Assembly (NCBI GenBank): GCA_029891385.1
Contig: CM057232.1
Coordinates: forward strand, 66,401,824 to 66,465,823
Length of the DNA stretch: 64,000 nt
Direction of reading: 5' to 3'
Source of the DNA: Erythroxylum novogranatense
Taxonomy: Eukaryota > Streptophyta > Magnoliopsida > Malpighiales > Erythroxylaceae
The translations under genes and the position numbers were made by a program. Positions 47,670 to 61,200 of this stretch are shown in pieces. Under the pieces are notes generated by a model. The model saw only the letters and a program-made list of their open reading frames with translations, was not told the DNA's origin and did no database searches. Each line of letters starts with the position of its first letter. The first letter of the stretch is position 1.

Positions 47670-48892
47670 TGGAGACTGTAGATTCCTATAAGGATACACT
47701 GGGTTAATTTGAGGAAAGAGACCGGTGTAAATACGATAATGCTTTAATGAACAGATCCATTACAGATATTAGGGTTTTCAATTAATGTCAAGCATATCAG
47801 GGGTAATTGTGAAGTGTTCTGGAAAAATGAAGTTGTAAAAATCGTGATAAGAAAGGTTAAGAGTGCAGAAAGTAAAGAGGGAAGTTTTTATGATGAGTTT
47901 GAATATACAAATGGAATTGGAAAACTATAGTGAACAAAAGTCGAAGGAGAAATAAGTGTACCCGATAAAAAGGTATTAGAACAAGAAAGTGAACAGTCAA
48001 AGTTAGACATTCTAGTCAGCATATTTGAAAAGTGAAATTGAGTAATTGTAGTTATAAAATGAAGTGATTCTTGGCTCAAGTGTTTATAGGTTGAATGTCC
48101 AATAGGAAAAAGGTTTGATTATGGTCGTGTTATAGAGCTTTGATTCCTTTGGAAAATATATCTTGTTACCTTTGCTGCCTCTTTGGGAGTTAAAGACCGT
48201 AATGGGTTTGAGACTAAAATGTGTGAGAAAAAGGAAAGTGACTTAGGAAGACTGCATGGTTAGCTAAAGTGGAATTGGATCGGACAAATGAGGCAGAGTA
48301 AATCAGTATATCTGGATAAAGTGTGTGAACATTATAGAAAAGTGAATTGTCTTACGAGAATTGAATTTAAATATAAAGTGAATGGCATATAATAAATGAT
48401 TGCATTAGGTACATTGTTACTGATTATAGTGAAGTGGAGTTAAATGTCACTGTATTGGTACCAAGGGAATGTAAATCGTCCCTGACGCGATTAAGGGAGG
48501 TACCAAAGAAATGGAGATGTCCTCAATGGAATACAAATTGGACTATATGGCATTGGGGAAAAAGGTATTGGAAGGATAAAATGTGATCAATGAATAGATT
48601 CGAAAATACTGAACTGAGTTATATATATCGGAACCAAAGGAAGTGACTATTCTAGAAATGGCAAGTGAGATAGCTAAGAAAATGAGATCGCCAACTAATG
48701 GTATTGTCAAATCCGTTTACTGTCCTAAGTGATAAAGAGTTAGCCAAATTAGTAATCAACCACTGATGAGAGTGGTTCTTGTGATCACTCGAAAAGTGAA
48801 TCATTAAGTGGAAAAGTGTATGAGATATGTAGAATCAAGTGATTACTGTCATAGTGAACCATTGACTGAGAATTTCGAGGACGAAATTCTTA

Positions 48893-48907
48893 TAAGGAGG
48901 GGAGAAT
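48893..48907 (+). promoter_or_regulatory. Polypurine tract before F2 LTR b
   Basis: TAAGGAGGGGAGAAT directly precedes TGTAACATCCC at 48908, with AATTTCGAGGACGAAATTC just upstream. The equivalent tract before LTR c is at 58274-58288. Confidence 0.88.
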
Positions 48908-51900
48908 TGTAACATCCCACCCCCTCCTGGAAGGGTAAAATAGTAAAATTGGCATAGGATGAGATTGATAAGGAATAATTATTACTGTTCGTGTATAATA
49001 GGATTGATACACAGTATCAATCGTGTACATGGAATTACGGTAAATGCATTCATGACATTCCCGGAAATTGGGCCTAAAGCAATTTTATTAGAATTAATGG
49101 GATAATTGAGGTTGGAAAATTGTTTGGACTGCACCATAAATGGTTTTACATTTTTTTGGGATTTATAGGAATTTTTCTGGAATTTTTTGGAGAAAATTCC
49201 CAGACCGGCAAAATCGCCGGTAACTGGCCTAAACTTGTTTTGGGGTAAAAAAGGTGATTTTCGTGATTGAAAAATTATTTGGAGTGCATTTACACTGTTT
49301 TATAATTTTAGGAATTTCATTAATTCTCGAAAAAATAATTGGAGAAATTCTCGATGGGATAAATCACCAATTGGCGAACCTGTTCGATTCTCAGTAGCAA
49401 AAATCGCTACCCAATGGTATTGTAATATTGGGTATTTTATTTTGGAATTTGAAAGTAGGGTCATTGGAGTGAAATGGAGTAAAATTTTGTACTGGATTAA
49501 ACAAATGTATTTTTGACTTTTCTTTATAATAAACCAAAGAGATTTTGCCAAGAAAAGAGTAGCATTAAATGCTTCTCTTCATTGTTTCCGGATGAGTGTA
49601 AAGGAAAGAAGGAAAGGAGAATTTTTTAAGGCTTTGTTAAGCCATCCGAAAACACAAACTCAAGACTCTTCTTTAAAACCATCGAAAATTGGCTCTCCTT
49701 CCTCATCTTTCTTTACAACTTCAAGATACCATCTCTTACTCCCATCAAAGCTAGATGATGATGAGGTTGGTACATGTTTGAGAAGGAAAAGAGGTTAGTA
49801 CTTTGGTGTAAAAGTTAGAAAGTGATTGTTGAAGGTTTGAAGGAGGTTTTGATTTGGTAAGTTTTCATTAAGTTTTGATCTTTAAATGGTGTATTTACAT
49901 GGAATTAAATGTCATGATAGTATGGGGTAGTTAATAAAAGGATTTAAAGCATGTATTAGGTTCATGTAGACATTAAAGTGATGATTATTGTGATTTGAAG
50001 AAAGGGGTATGAGGCTAGGTGAAGATGCAGTAAAATTTATGATATGGTTTGATTTTGAATTGAATGGGGATAATTATTTGAGTCTTTGAATTGAGGAATT
50101 TAAGGCTGCCAATTTTTCAGTATTAACCCTAACATATGTATGATTGTAGTGATATTTAATTTGTATTTATTTTGATGTCTAGTGATGTGAAAAGGCATTG
50201 GAAGTGGTTGAACTAAGGTTAACATTGAATCTGGAAAATTGGAATTATAATTGATGTTACTGTTTTGTTCATAATTTATTGTGTAGAAATGTAAATGAGG
50301 TACGGTTAGTGGCCACTGAAACTTTGGGATGTTGGCTTCAATTTAGTGTGAAATGGGTGTTGTTGAATTCCAATGATAGAAGGGTGAAATTTTGCATGGA
50401 AAGTTACTGTTCCATTGCCTGTGAACAGTAACCGCAACCATGACATCTGAGTTTTGTTGATTTTTATGAATTAATTGAAAGGGAATTAGGGAGAATGGTC
50501 TTCATGGAAGTTGTAGCATATTTGATTATCTTTCCATTGCTACCGATCTTGCTATTTTTAGAATTGTGTATTGGGAGATATGAATTGATTACTAATGACT
50601 GGTTTTGAGCAGTTTGGATGAAACCTAGCTTAAGTGTGATTTTGTGAGTTTACTGATTAGAGGCAATTTTAACATTTTAAGTGGACTGAACTGGTGTGAG
50701 TGAGCTTCTGAAAAGTTGTAGAGGAAAAGATTACCTTGAAAATGACATATGGTTTGTAATTTTTAGAAGTCAGAATTGGGAGTTATGATTTTTCAAAAAC
50801 TGACCCTACATTAGGTTATGAATGGCTGATCATAACAGACACTTCCATAACAGTTTTGAAATTGTTAGAGATTGAATTGGATGATGAGTGCTTCATGAAA
50901 ATTGAAGTTTGAGATGTTGTCTTTTCAGGGATATAAAGTTCTGAATTTACTGACTTGTATATAGGGAGTTATACTTGTTGTAATGTTACTGCCCATATTG
51001 AAGGATTTCAGGGACAGTGACATTGAATGAATTAATTGACTGGTTTAGAAATAGAATTTGATTTTGGATTGTTCATGAAAGTTGTGAAGGACATTGTGAA
51101 CTTATTGACCATATTTTTGTGGTAATTTATTACTGAAGAATCAGTGAGTTAAGAAATTGTCAATGTACTGCCCTGTGTTGAGGGAAATTGTGAAGGCAGA
51201 AGGTTTGATGGCTTATTTGATACCCTTAGGGTTGGAATTGATTTTTATGGTCTTCTAGAGAATTGTAGAGCTTTTCATAAGCTTTCCAATGAGGTATAGT
51301 GGGTATTTTTCTGATTTGTGTGTTAAAAGTTAGAGTAATTGGAAATTGGAATTTCAATCTGGAAAGAAGGAGGGCAAGGAGAAGGGCCGTCTCGCGAGGG
51401 CGACGTTTCGCCTCGCGAGGGCGAGATCAAATGGGCTGGTCGCGAGGGCGACGCCTCGCCCTCGCGACGAAGCGAGGTGTATCCGCCTCGCGAGGGCGGC
51501 GTCTCGCCCCCGCGAGGCAGGCGCATGGGTTTTCTTTTTTATTTATTTTTGAATTTTTATTTGGTATTAATTGATCCGATTGTTCTTTTGTCAATTTCTT
51601 TCCCGTCCGACGTCCGATTGACCTGATTCCAGAAGCATTGGATTCGTTGAACATTTAATTTCATATTATGAGAAAACGGGAAATTTTAGACGGGAATTTG
51701 ACGTAGCCCCTATTGACGGAACATGTAAACACTGTTTTATTTAATTGAGGACCTATAGAGGTCCAAATTGCGCACCGTCAGCGCCTATGGATTTCTAAAT
51801 TTTGATAGAATTTTATTATGGGAAAATATTGAATTAGGACCGGGAATTCATGAACATGCATATCTCAGCAACATGAGTACAAATTTCATATTTAGTGACT

Positions 51901-53110
51901 CGTACTTTTTCTGATTCATATAGAGGCCCAATTGGAGCGTCGATTGACCGACGTCACAGAGACTTCCCGGCATTAGCTCGGAAGCAATAGGTGAGTAACC
52001 TAGTTGGTTTCTCAAATTTCTGGTTATTTACATGTTTAACGTGAATTACGTGCAAAAGTGAATTGAATGAGCACTGTATGACTACTGGCATGTATGAGAC
52101 TGTATTGTATGATTTTACTGATACTGATAGACTGGGCTTTATAGCCATCATACTGAACACTGACTGATACACTAGGCTTTATAGCCATATTGTGGATTGA
52201 CTGATACACTGGGCTTTATAGCCATATTGTGGATTTACTGATACACTGGGCTTTATAGCCAAATACTGCATATTTACTAAATAATGCACTGCATGCATAA
52301 TTGCATGATCAGATAATGGATGTGCCCCAAGTTGCTATTATTACTGATAAGAGCTTCGAGCTCTCACATTTGTCTTGACCGCCTCGAGCCCGAGGGGAGA
52401 AAATCGACGCGTCCCACCGAACACCGATCGAGCACTTGGGCACAATCTTGAATAACGGAAAGAGTCACATATGCATTGCATTCGCATAAATGACCGCTAC
52501 GTGACATGTCTTGCTTTGTAATGGCATGAATTATGTGAATGGTTTTACATTCTCGGACATTGTTATTGATCTTCATCGTAATTGATTATTCTTCGCATCA
52601 GACGCCATGGGCGTGGGCGTGCATGATTTGAGTGAACCATCGATGATGGTTTCTCACCAATTCGCAAAACTCACCCAAAATTTGCATCTATTTTTCAGGT
52701 CTGAAGAATACCCCGCTTGACACGGAGTATGTCTCTGTAGACGAGTAAAGGTTAGAGGTCGGGATCGGTTAGGTTCGCATTAGTGTCTTAGTAAACCGTA
52801 TTCGCAATCATCGTATAACAAGGCATTGTATTTTCTTGAGCCTCTTGTGGTATTAATGTTTTACTGCATTGACTGATTGTAATTATTACTGGATGACTGT
52901 AATAACTGAAACGGGTTTATATTGAATACGGATTTTATTTACTTACTGTGTTTGCCGTGTGAACGTGGAGTTAATGGCTGCAAAAAGAAAAGAAAAAAAA
53001 ATGTATACTGAATTTTAAATCGACTGATGTAGTACGCCACTCTCGTGGGACACGGACTCGGATATCACCAACGATATCGGGTTCGGGTCTTACGGGTGTG
53101 GGGTGTTACA
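48908..53110 (+). repeat. F2 LTR b (4.20 kb, shared middle LTR)
   Basis: It serves as the 3' LTR of unit a and the 5' LTR of unit b. The CG cassette at 51385-51527 is the most intact of the three. Hairpin units at 52134-52260 retain the ACTGATACACTGG spacers that appear corrupted in LTRs a and c. Confidence 0.9.
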
Positions 53111-56100
53111 TTTAGGTGGTATCAGAGCCCAGTAGTACGTAATGTATCTGGGCACAGTTTGGAATATAGGTTGCATGCATTTGAGTCGCGTCGTTGCAGA
53201 CCGTGGTAACTGATCCCTAGTCAGAGTCGCTCGAGGATAAAGCCTAAGGGTGCATAAGTGTCAAGTGATTAAGTGAGAGAAGAGTGAGACTGGATTAGAG
53301 TGAAAATCCCTAAAAGGGGATAATCAATTAGGAAAGGATAAAGGAAAAATGGATAAGAAGGTTGATGTTGTACTGGGTTAGAAACCCTCATATGTGATAA
53401 CAGAATGACTGTGTTGGCCTTGACTAATTAAGAATTTCCAAATTAAATTGACAATGTTATGGTGACAAAAAAAAATGCAGATGTTGAGAACTTGGAGAGG
53501 TCCATTAGAGATATGGGAAGCATATTGGTTATAGTAGATCTAAGTGAAATTAAAAGCCCGGGAGGGTTAGGTAATTACAGTTCTGACTGTATATGTCATG
53601 AATGGGGAAATATTGGAATTGAGTAAAATGTAGATGATCCAATCGGGCATATTTTGATTCACTGTATTTGAGTTAGAGATCAGTAGATATTATAGGCGAA
53701 AGATAATAGCGAAATGGAAAGAAGCTCAATAGAGTACTGTAATGGTTTATTGAGAACTGAAAGAATGTAAAAGTGTACAGATAGACTGAAATGAATTCGG
53801 GAAATGGTTATGAACTAGACCGCATAAGTTTGAGACTGAAATTGTTAGGTGATTATGGTGCTTCGAGGTTGGAAATTCGTATGATAAAATCGTAAAGGAA
53901 AAAGACAGACAGATGATTTCTCTTGATGGTGTATCGGAAATCTTGAATTAGGTGTATATGGACACGAAAATGGTAAATGGATAGGTATATAGATAGAGAT
54001 AAAATGGAGTAGTATCAACGACTTTATGTCGGTATTGGGACCGTGAACACTGATCATAGATCGCTTGAGGAAAATAGAAGATAAGTAGCAGAAAACAGAA
54101 TAAAAAAAAATAGGAATAATGATCATAAGCTGATAAGCCAAATTGATATGACCTTACAAGGTCAAGTAGCACGTAACGGATAGGGGAATGAGACATACAA
54201 TTTGAGGATATGGTGAGAATGAAATAAAGATCTTGACAAGAATGAAACCACAATAGTGGTGTATGAAAAGAGTTATTGCATTTAAGTCGATTTACTGTTG
54301 GGGATATCTATTGGACAGTAAGGTTGATAGTGATTAATGAAATGTATGTTACAGATCTATGGAAATCATAGAGGAAATGAGCGGTAAATGTTTAGAGTGA
54401 TTAAAGTGTGAAGTTCTTAAGAGGTTAAGTAAGATAAAAGTGGACTGAGTGTACCTGTATGAGAGGAACGAAAAAGTGATTCTGGTATAGATTACAGAAT
54501 AAGTGTGAAAGAAAGTATTTAAATGACTGCCACAAGGAACCTTCGCGAAAGGAATGTTCTGATCTGTTAAATGATGACATAAGAGTGTCTTGATTGAGAT
54601 TGTACGTATAGTGAAGAAGGATTGAAACACAATTAGGAATAATCATTGGTTGATGAGACTTTTGTGGATAAAATTAAAAGTGAAATTGGGTCCTAGCTCA
54701 TACTGCTGAGATTATCTGCATTGTATGTACAGAAATGTAAAGAATTACATATGAGTGAGATTTTAATTTGAGGTGATTCTATTGCAATGTGAAGTGAATC
54801 GATCTCCAGTTATGATGTAAAACTGTTGAGGAATCTAGATTTGAAACGAAAAATAAAAGAGTTCCGAACTGAGAAGAGAGATACTAAAATAAAATGGAAA
54901 ATTTTGGAGGTTTAAATATAGATGACAAGGTATTAACATATGTTGATAGGAATGAGATGAAAACAAATGAGAAGAGAAAATGAAAAAGAGTAACTGAATG
55001 GAGACAAGAGGGTCAAAAAGGGAAACTGACAATGAGGTGATGTAGTGACAACTTCATAAAGAAATTGTAGATACACTCATTGTAGACTCAATGAAAAGGG
55101 TAAAAGATGTATGGTAAAGTCACTAAGACCTAGTAGGATTTATGCGAAGTAAGCAAATGGTAGTAGTTGTGATTAGAGATAGAATGTGTTTGGAATTGTG
55201 GAACAGTGAAAAGTAAAAAGAACGATAGGACTAATTGAGGAATCTGATACTGATGATATACATACATTGGAAGAGTGGGTAGTGAGTATTGAACTGCGAC
55301 AATATGTTGAACAAGTATGAAATAAATTGAACTGACTGTGATAAATGGTATTAGTGCCATTCTCGTTATTGAAAGCCTACTGTTGAGGAATCTAGATTTG
55401 AAACGAAAAATAAAAGAGTTCCGAACTGAGAAGAGAGATACTAAAATAAAATGGAAAATTTTGGAGGTTTAAATATAGATGACAAGGTATTAACATATGT
55501 TGATAGGAATGAGATGAAAACAAATGAGAAGAGAAAATGAAAAAGAGTAACTGAATGGAGACAAGAGGGTCAAAAAGGGAAACTGACAATGAGGTGATGT
55601 AGTGACAACTTCATAAAGAAATTGTAGATACACTCATTGTAGACTCAATGAAAAGGGTAAAAGATGTATGGTAAAGTCACTAAGACCCTAGTAGGGATTT
55701 ATGCGAAGTAAGCAAATGGTAGTAGTTGTGATTAGAGATAGAATGTGTTTGGAATTGTGGAACAGTGAAAAGTAAAAAGAACGATAGGACTAATTGAGGA
55801 ATCTGATACTGATGATATACATACATTGGAAGAGTGGGTAGTGAGTATTGAACTGCGACAATATGTTGAACAAGTATGAAATAAATTGAACTGACTGTGA
55901 TAAATGGTATTAGTGCCATTCTCATTATTGAAAGCCTACTGTTGAGGAATCTAGATTTGAAACGAAAAATAAAAGAGTTCCGAACTGAGAAGAGAGATAC
56001 TAAAATAAAATGGAAAATTTTGGAGGTTTAAATATAGATGACAAGGTATTAACATATGTTGATAGGAATGAGATGAAAACAAATGAGAAGAGAAAATGAA

Positions 56101-58288
56101 AAGAGTAATGGCGAATGGAGACAAGAGGGTCAAAAGGAAACCGACAATGAGGTGATGTAGTGACAACTTCATAAAGAAATTGTAGATACACTCATTGTAG
56201 ACTCAATGAAAAGGGTAAAAGATGTATGGTAAAGTCACTAAGACCCTAGTAGGGATTTATGCGAAGTAAGCAAATGGTAGTAGTTGTGATTAGAGATAGA
56301 ATGTGTTTGGAATTGTGGAACAGTGAAAAGTAAAAAGAACGATAGGACTAATTGAGGAATCTGATACTGATGATATACATACATTGGAAGAGTGGGTAGT
56401 GAGTATTGAATCATGACAATATGTTGAACAAGTATGAAATAAATTGAATCGATTGTGATAAATGGTATTAGTGCCATTCTCATTATTGAAAGCCTACTTG
56501 TTGAGGAATCTAGATTTGAAGCGAAAAATAAAAGAGTTCGAATCGAGAAGAGAGATACTAAAATAAAATGGAAAATTTTGAGGTTTAAATATAGATGACA
56601 AGGTATTAACATATGTTGATAGGAATGAGATGAAAACAAATGAGAAGAGAAAATGAAAAAGAGTAACTGAATGGAGACAAGAGGGTCAAAAAGGGAAACT
56701 GACAATGAGGTGATGTAGTGACAACTTCATAAAGAAATTGTAGATACACTCATTGTAGACTCAATGAAAAGGGTAAAAGATGTATGGTAAAGTCACTAAG
56801 ACCCTAGTAGGGATTTATGCGAAGTAAGCAAATGGTAGTAGTTGTGATTAGAGATAGAATGTGTTTGGAATTGTGGAACAGTGAAAAGTAAAAAGAACGA
56901 TAGGACTAATTGAGGAATCTGATACTGATGATATACATACATTGGAAGAGTGGGTAGTGAGTATTGAACTGCGACAATATGTTGAACAAGTATGAAATAA
57001 ATTGAATCGATCGTGATAAATGGTATTAGTGCCATTCTCATTATTGAAAGCCTTGGAGACCGTAGATTCCTATAAGGATACATTTGGGTTAATTTGAGGA
57101 AAGAGACCGTGTAAATACGATAATGCTTTAATGAACAGATCCATTACGAGATATTAGGGTTTTCAATTAATGTCAAGCATATCGGGGTAATTGTGAAGTG
57201 TTCGGAAAATGAAGTTGTAAAATCGTGATAAGAAAGGTTAAGAGTGCGAAAGTAAAGAGGAAGTTTTATGATGAGTTTGAATATACAAATGGAATTGGAA
57301 AACTATAGTGAACAAAAGTCGAAGGAGAAATAAGTGTACCCGATAAAAAGGTATTAGAAAAAAAAGTGAACAAGTCAAAGTTAGACATTCTAGTCAGCAT
57401 ATTTGAAAAGTGAAATTGAGTAATTGTAGTTATAAAATGAAGTGATTCTTGGCTCAAGTGTTTATAGGTTGAATGTCCAATAGGAAAAAGGTTTGATTAT
57501 GGTCGTGTTATAGAGCTTTGATTCACTGGAAAATATATCTTGTTACCTTTGCAAGATTACTCTTGGGAGTTAAAGACCGTAATGGGTTTGAGACTAAAAT
57601 GTGTGAGAAAAAGGAAAGTGACTTAGGAAGACTGCATGGTTAGCTAAAGTGGAATTGGATCGGACAAATGAGACAGAGTAAACTGTATATCTGGATAAAG
57701 TGTGTGAACATTATAGAAAAGTGAATTGTCTTACGAGAATTGAATTTAAATATAAAGTGAATGGCATATAATAAATGATTGCATTAGGTACATTGTTACT
57801 GATTATAGTGAAGTGGAGTTAAATGTCACTGTATTGGTACCAAGGGAATGTAAATCGTCCCTGACGCGATTAAGGGAGGTACCAAAGAAATGGAGATGTC
57901 CTCAATGGAATACAAATTGGACTATATGGCATTGGGGAAAAAGGTATTGGAAGGATAAAATGTGATCAATGAATAGATTCGAAAATACTGAACTGAGTTA
58001 TATATATCGTAACCAAAGGAAGTGACTATTCTAGAAATGGCAAGTGAGATAGCTAAGAAAATGAGATCGCCAACTAATGGTATTGTCAAATCCGTTTACT
58101 GTCCTAAGTGATAAAGAGTTAGCCAAATTAGTAACTGAACCACGGACTGAGAGTGGTTACTGTGATCACTCGAAAAGTGAATCATTAAGTGGAAAAGTGT
58201 ATGAGATATGTAGAATCAAGTGATTACTGTCATAGTGAACCATTGACTGAGAATTTCGAGGACGAAATTCTTATAAGGAGGGGAGAAT
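53111..58288 (+). other. F2 internal region b, non-coding
   Basis: The primer site is intact (TGGTATCAGAGCCC at 53117-53130). It is 1,128 bp longer than internal a because it has four rather than two tandem units; the flanks on both sides align directly. No protein-coding domain is present. Confidence 0.8.
54823..57053 (+). repeat. Four-copy tandem repeat (~557 bp) in F2 internal b
   Basis: Copies start at 54823, 55380, 55939 and 56497, giving periods of 557, 559 and 558 bp. They are nearly identical; differences cluster at CTG/CAG sites (AACTGACTGTG becomes AATCGATTGTG or AATCGATCGTG). The single equivalent in F1 shows the array expanded within the F2 family. Confidence 0.92.
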
Positions 58289-61200
58289 TGTAACATCCCA
58301 CCCCCTCCTGGAAGGGTAAAATAGTAAAATTGGCATAGGATGAGATTGATAAGGAATAATTATTACTGTTCGTGCATAATAGGATTGATACACTGTATCA
58401 ATCGTGTACATGGAATTACGGTAAATGCATTCATGACATTCCCGGAAATTGGGCCTAAAGCAATTTTATTGGAATTAATGGGATAATTGAGGTTGGAAAA
58501 TTGTTTGGACTGCACCATAAATGGTTTTACATTTTTTTGGGATTTATAGGAATTTTTCTGGAATTTTCCGGAGAAAATTCCCGGACCGGCAAAATCGCCG
58601 GTAACTAACCTAAACTTGTTTTGGGGTAGAAAAGGTGATTTTCGTGATTGAAAAATTATTTGGAGTGCATCATTACTGTTTTATAATTTTAGGGAATTTC
58701 ATTAATTCTCAGAAAAATAATTCGGGGAAATTCTCGGACCGGATAAATCACCAATTGGCGAACCGGTCGATTCTCGGTAGCAAAAATCGCTACCCACTGG
58801 TACTGTAATATTGGGTATTTTATTTTGGGACTGAAAGTAGGGCCATTGGAGTGAAATGGAGTAAAATTTTGTACTGGATTAAACAAATGTATTTTTGACT
58901 TTTCTTTATAATAAACCAAAGAGATTTTGCCAAGAAAAGAGTAGCATTAAATGCTTCTCTTCATTGTTTCCGGATGAGTGTAAAGGAAAGAAGGAAAGGA
59001 GAATTTTTTAAGGCTTTGTTAAGCCATCCGAAAACACAAACTCAAGACTCTTCTTTAAAACCATCGAAAATTGGCTCTCCTTCCTCATCTTTCTTTACAA
59101 CTTCAAGATACCATCTCTTACTCCCATCAAAGCTAGATGATGATGAGGTTGGTACATGTTTGAGAAGGAAAAGAGGTTAGTACTTTGGTGTAAAAGTTAG
59201 AAAGTGATTGTTGAAGGTTTGAAGGAGGTTTTGATTTGGTAAGTTTTCATTAAGTTTTGATCTTTAAATGGTGTATTTACATGGAATTAAATGTCATGAT
59301 AGTATGGGGTAGTTAATAAAAGGATTTAAAGCATGTATTAGGTTCATGTAGACATTAAAGTGATGATTATTGTGATTTGAAGAAAGGGTATGAGGCTAGG
59401 TGAAGATGCAGTAAAATTTATGATATGGTTTGATTTTGAATTGAATGGGGATAATTATTTGAGTCTTTGAATTGAGGAATTTAAGGCTGCCAATTTTTCA
59501 GTATTAACCCTAACATATGTATGATTGTAGTGATATTTAATTTGTATTTATTTTGATGTCTAGTGATGTGAAAAAGGCATTGGAAGTGGTTGAACTAAGG
59601 TTAACATTGAATCTGGAAAATTGGAATTATAATTGATGTTACTGTTTTGTTCATAATTTATTGTGTAGAAATGTAAATGAGGTAAGGTTAGTGGCCAATG
59701 AAACTTTGGGATGTTGGCTTCAATTTAGTGTGAAATGGGTGTTGTTGAATTCCAATGATAGAAGGGTGAAATTTTGCATGGAAAGTTACTGTTCCATTGC
59801 CTGTGAACAGTAACCGCAACCATGACATCTGAGTTTTGTTGATTTTTATGAATTAATTGAAAGGGAATTAGGGAGAATGGTCTTCATGGAAGTTGTAGCA
59901 TATTTGATTATATTTCCATTGCTATCAATCTTGCTATTTTTAGAATTGTGTATTGGGAGATATGAATTGATTACTAATGACTGGTTTTGAGCAGTTTGGA
60001 TGAAACCTAGCTTAAGTGTGATTTTGTGAGTTTACTGATTAGAGGCAATTTTAACATTTTAAGTGGACTGAACTGGTGTGAGTGAGCTTCTGAAAAGTTG
60101 TAGAGGAAAAGATTACCTTGAAAATGACATATGGTTTGTAATTTTTAGAAGTCAGAATTGGGAGTTATGATTTTTCAAAAACTGACCCTACATTAGGTTA
60201 TGAATGGCTGATCATAACAGACACTTCCATAACAGTTTTGAAATTGTTAGAGATTGAATTGGATGATGAGTGCTTCATGAAAATTGAATTTTGAGATGTT
60301 GTCTTTTCAGGGATATAAAGTTCTGAATTTACTGACTTGTATATAGGGAGTTATACTTGTTGTAATGTTACTGCCCATATTGAAGGATTTCAGGGACAGT
60401 GACATTGAATGAATTAATTGACTGGTTTAGAAATAGAATTTGATTTTGGGTTGTTCATGAAAGTTGTAAAGGACATTGTGAACTTATTGACCATATTTTT
60501 TTGGTAATTTATTACTGAAGAATCAGTGAGTTATGAAATTGTCAATGTACTGCCCTGTGTTGAGGGAAATTGTGAAGGCAGAAGGTTTGATGGCTTATTT
60601 GATACCCTTAGGGTTGGAATTGATTTTTATGGTCTTCTAGAGAATTGTAGAGCTTTTCATAAGCTTTCCAATGAGATATAGTGGGTATTTTTCTGATTTG
60701 TGTGTTAAAAGTTAGAGTAATTGGAAATTGGAATTTCAATCTGGAAAGAAGGAGGGCAAGGAGAAGGGCCGTCTCGCGAGGGCGACGTTTCGCCTCGCGA
60801 GGGCGAGATCAAATGGGCTGGTCGCGAGGGCGACGCCTCGCCCTCGCGACGAAGCGAGGTGTATCCGTCTCGCGAGGGCGGCGTCTCGCCCCCGTGAGGC
60901 AGGCGCATGGGTTTTCTTTTTTATTTATTTTTGAATTTTTATTTGGTATTAATTGATCCGATTGTTCTTTTGTCAATTTCTTTCCCGTCCGACGTCCGAT
61001 TGACTTGATTCCAGAAGCATTGGATTCGTTGAACATTTAATTTCATATTATGAGAAAACGGGAATTTTTAGACGGGAATTTGACGTAGCCCCTATTGACG
61101 GAACATGTAAACACTGTTTTATTTAATTGAGGACCTATAGAGGTCCAATTGCATGCCGTCGGCCTATGGATTTCTAAATTTTGATAGAATTTTATTATGG

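Larger units (their letters stand above)
44858..48907 (+). other. F2 internal region a, non-coding
   Basis: It starts with a primer site at 44864-44876 reading TGGTATCGAGCCC, which lacks one base of TGGTATCAGAGCCC. It ends with the FEDEI-encoding block and polypurine tract (48872-48907). No gag or pol frame is seen. It contains two copies of a ~550-bp tandem unit. The remainder aligns with the F1 interior. Confidence 0.78.

Noticed and set aside
51299..51654. Arg/Ala-rich open frames on both strands of the F2 CG cassette (also near 43096-43320 and 60681-61036)
   Set aside because: All frames are open because the cassette is a CG-rich repeat. The peptides are mutual shadows with no domain, and the frame changes between copies.
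54835..57083. Repeated minus-strand frames (MSVSLFDPLVSIQLLF.. and similar) in F2 internal regions
   Set aside because: They recur only because the 557-bp unit is tandemly repeated. Lengths vary with small indels, the composition is low-complexity and hydrophobic, and they run against the element's transcription.
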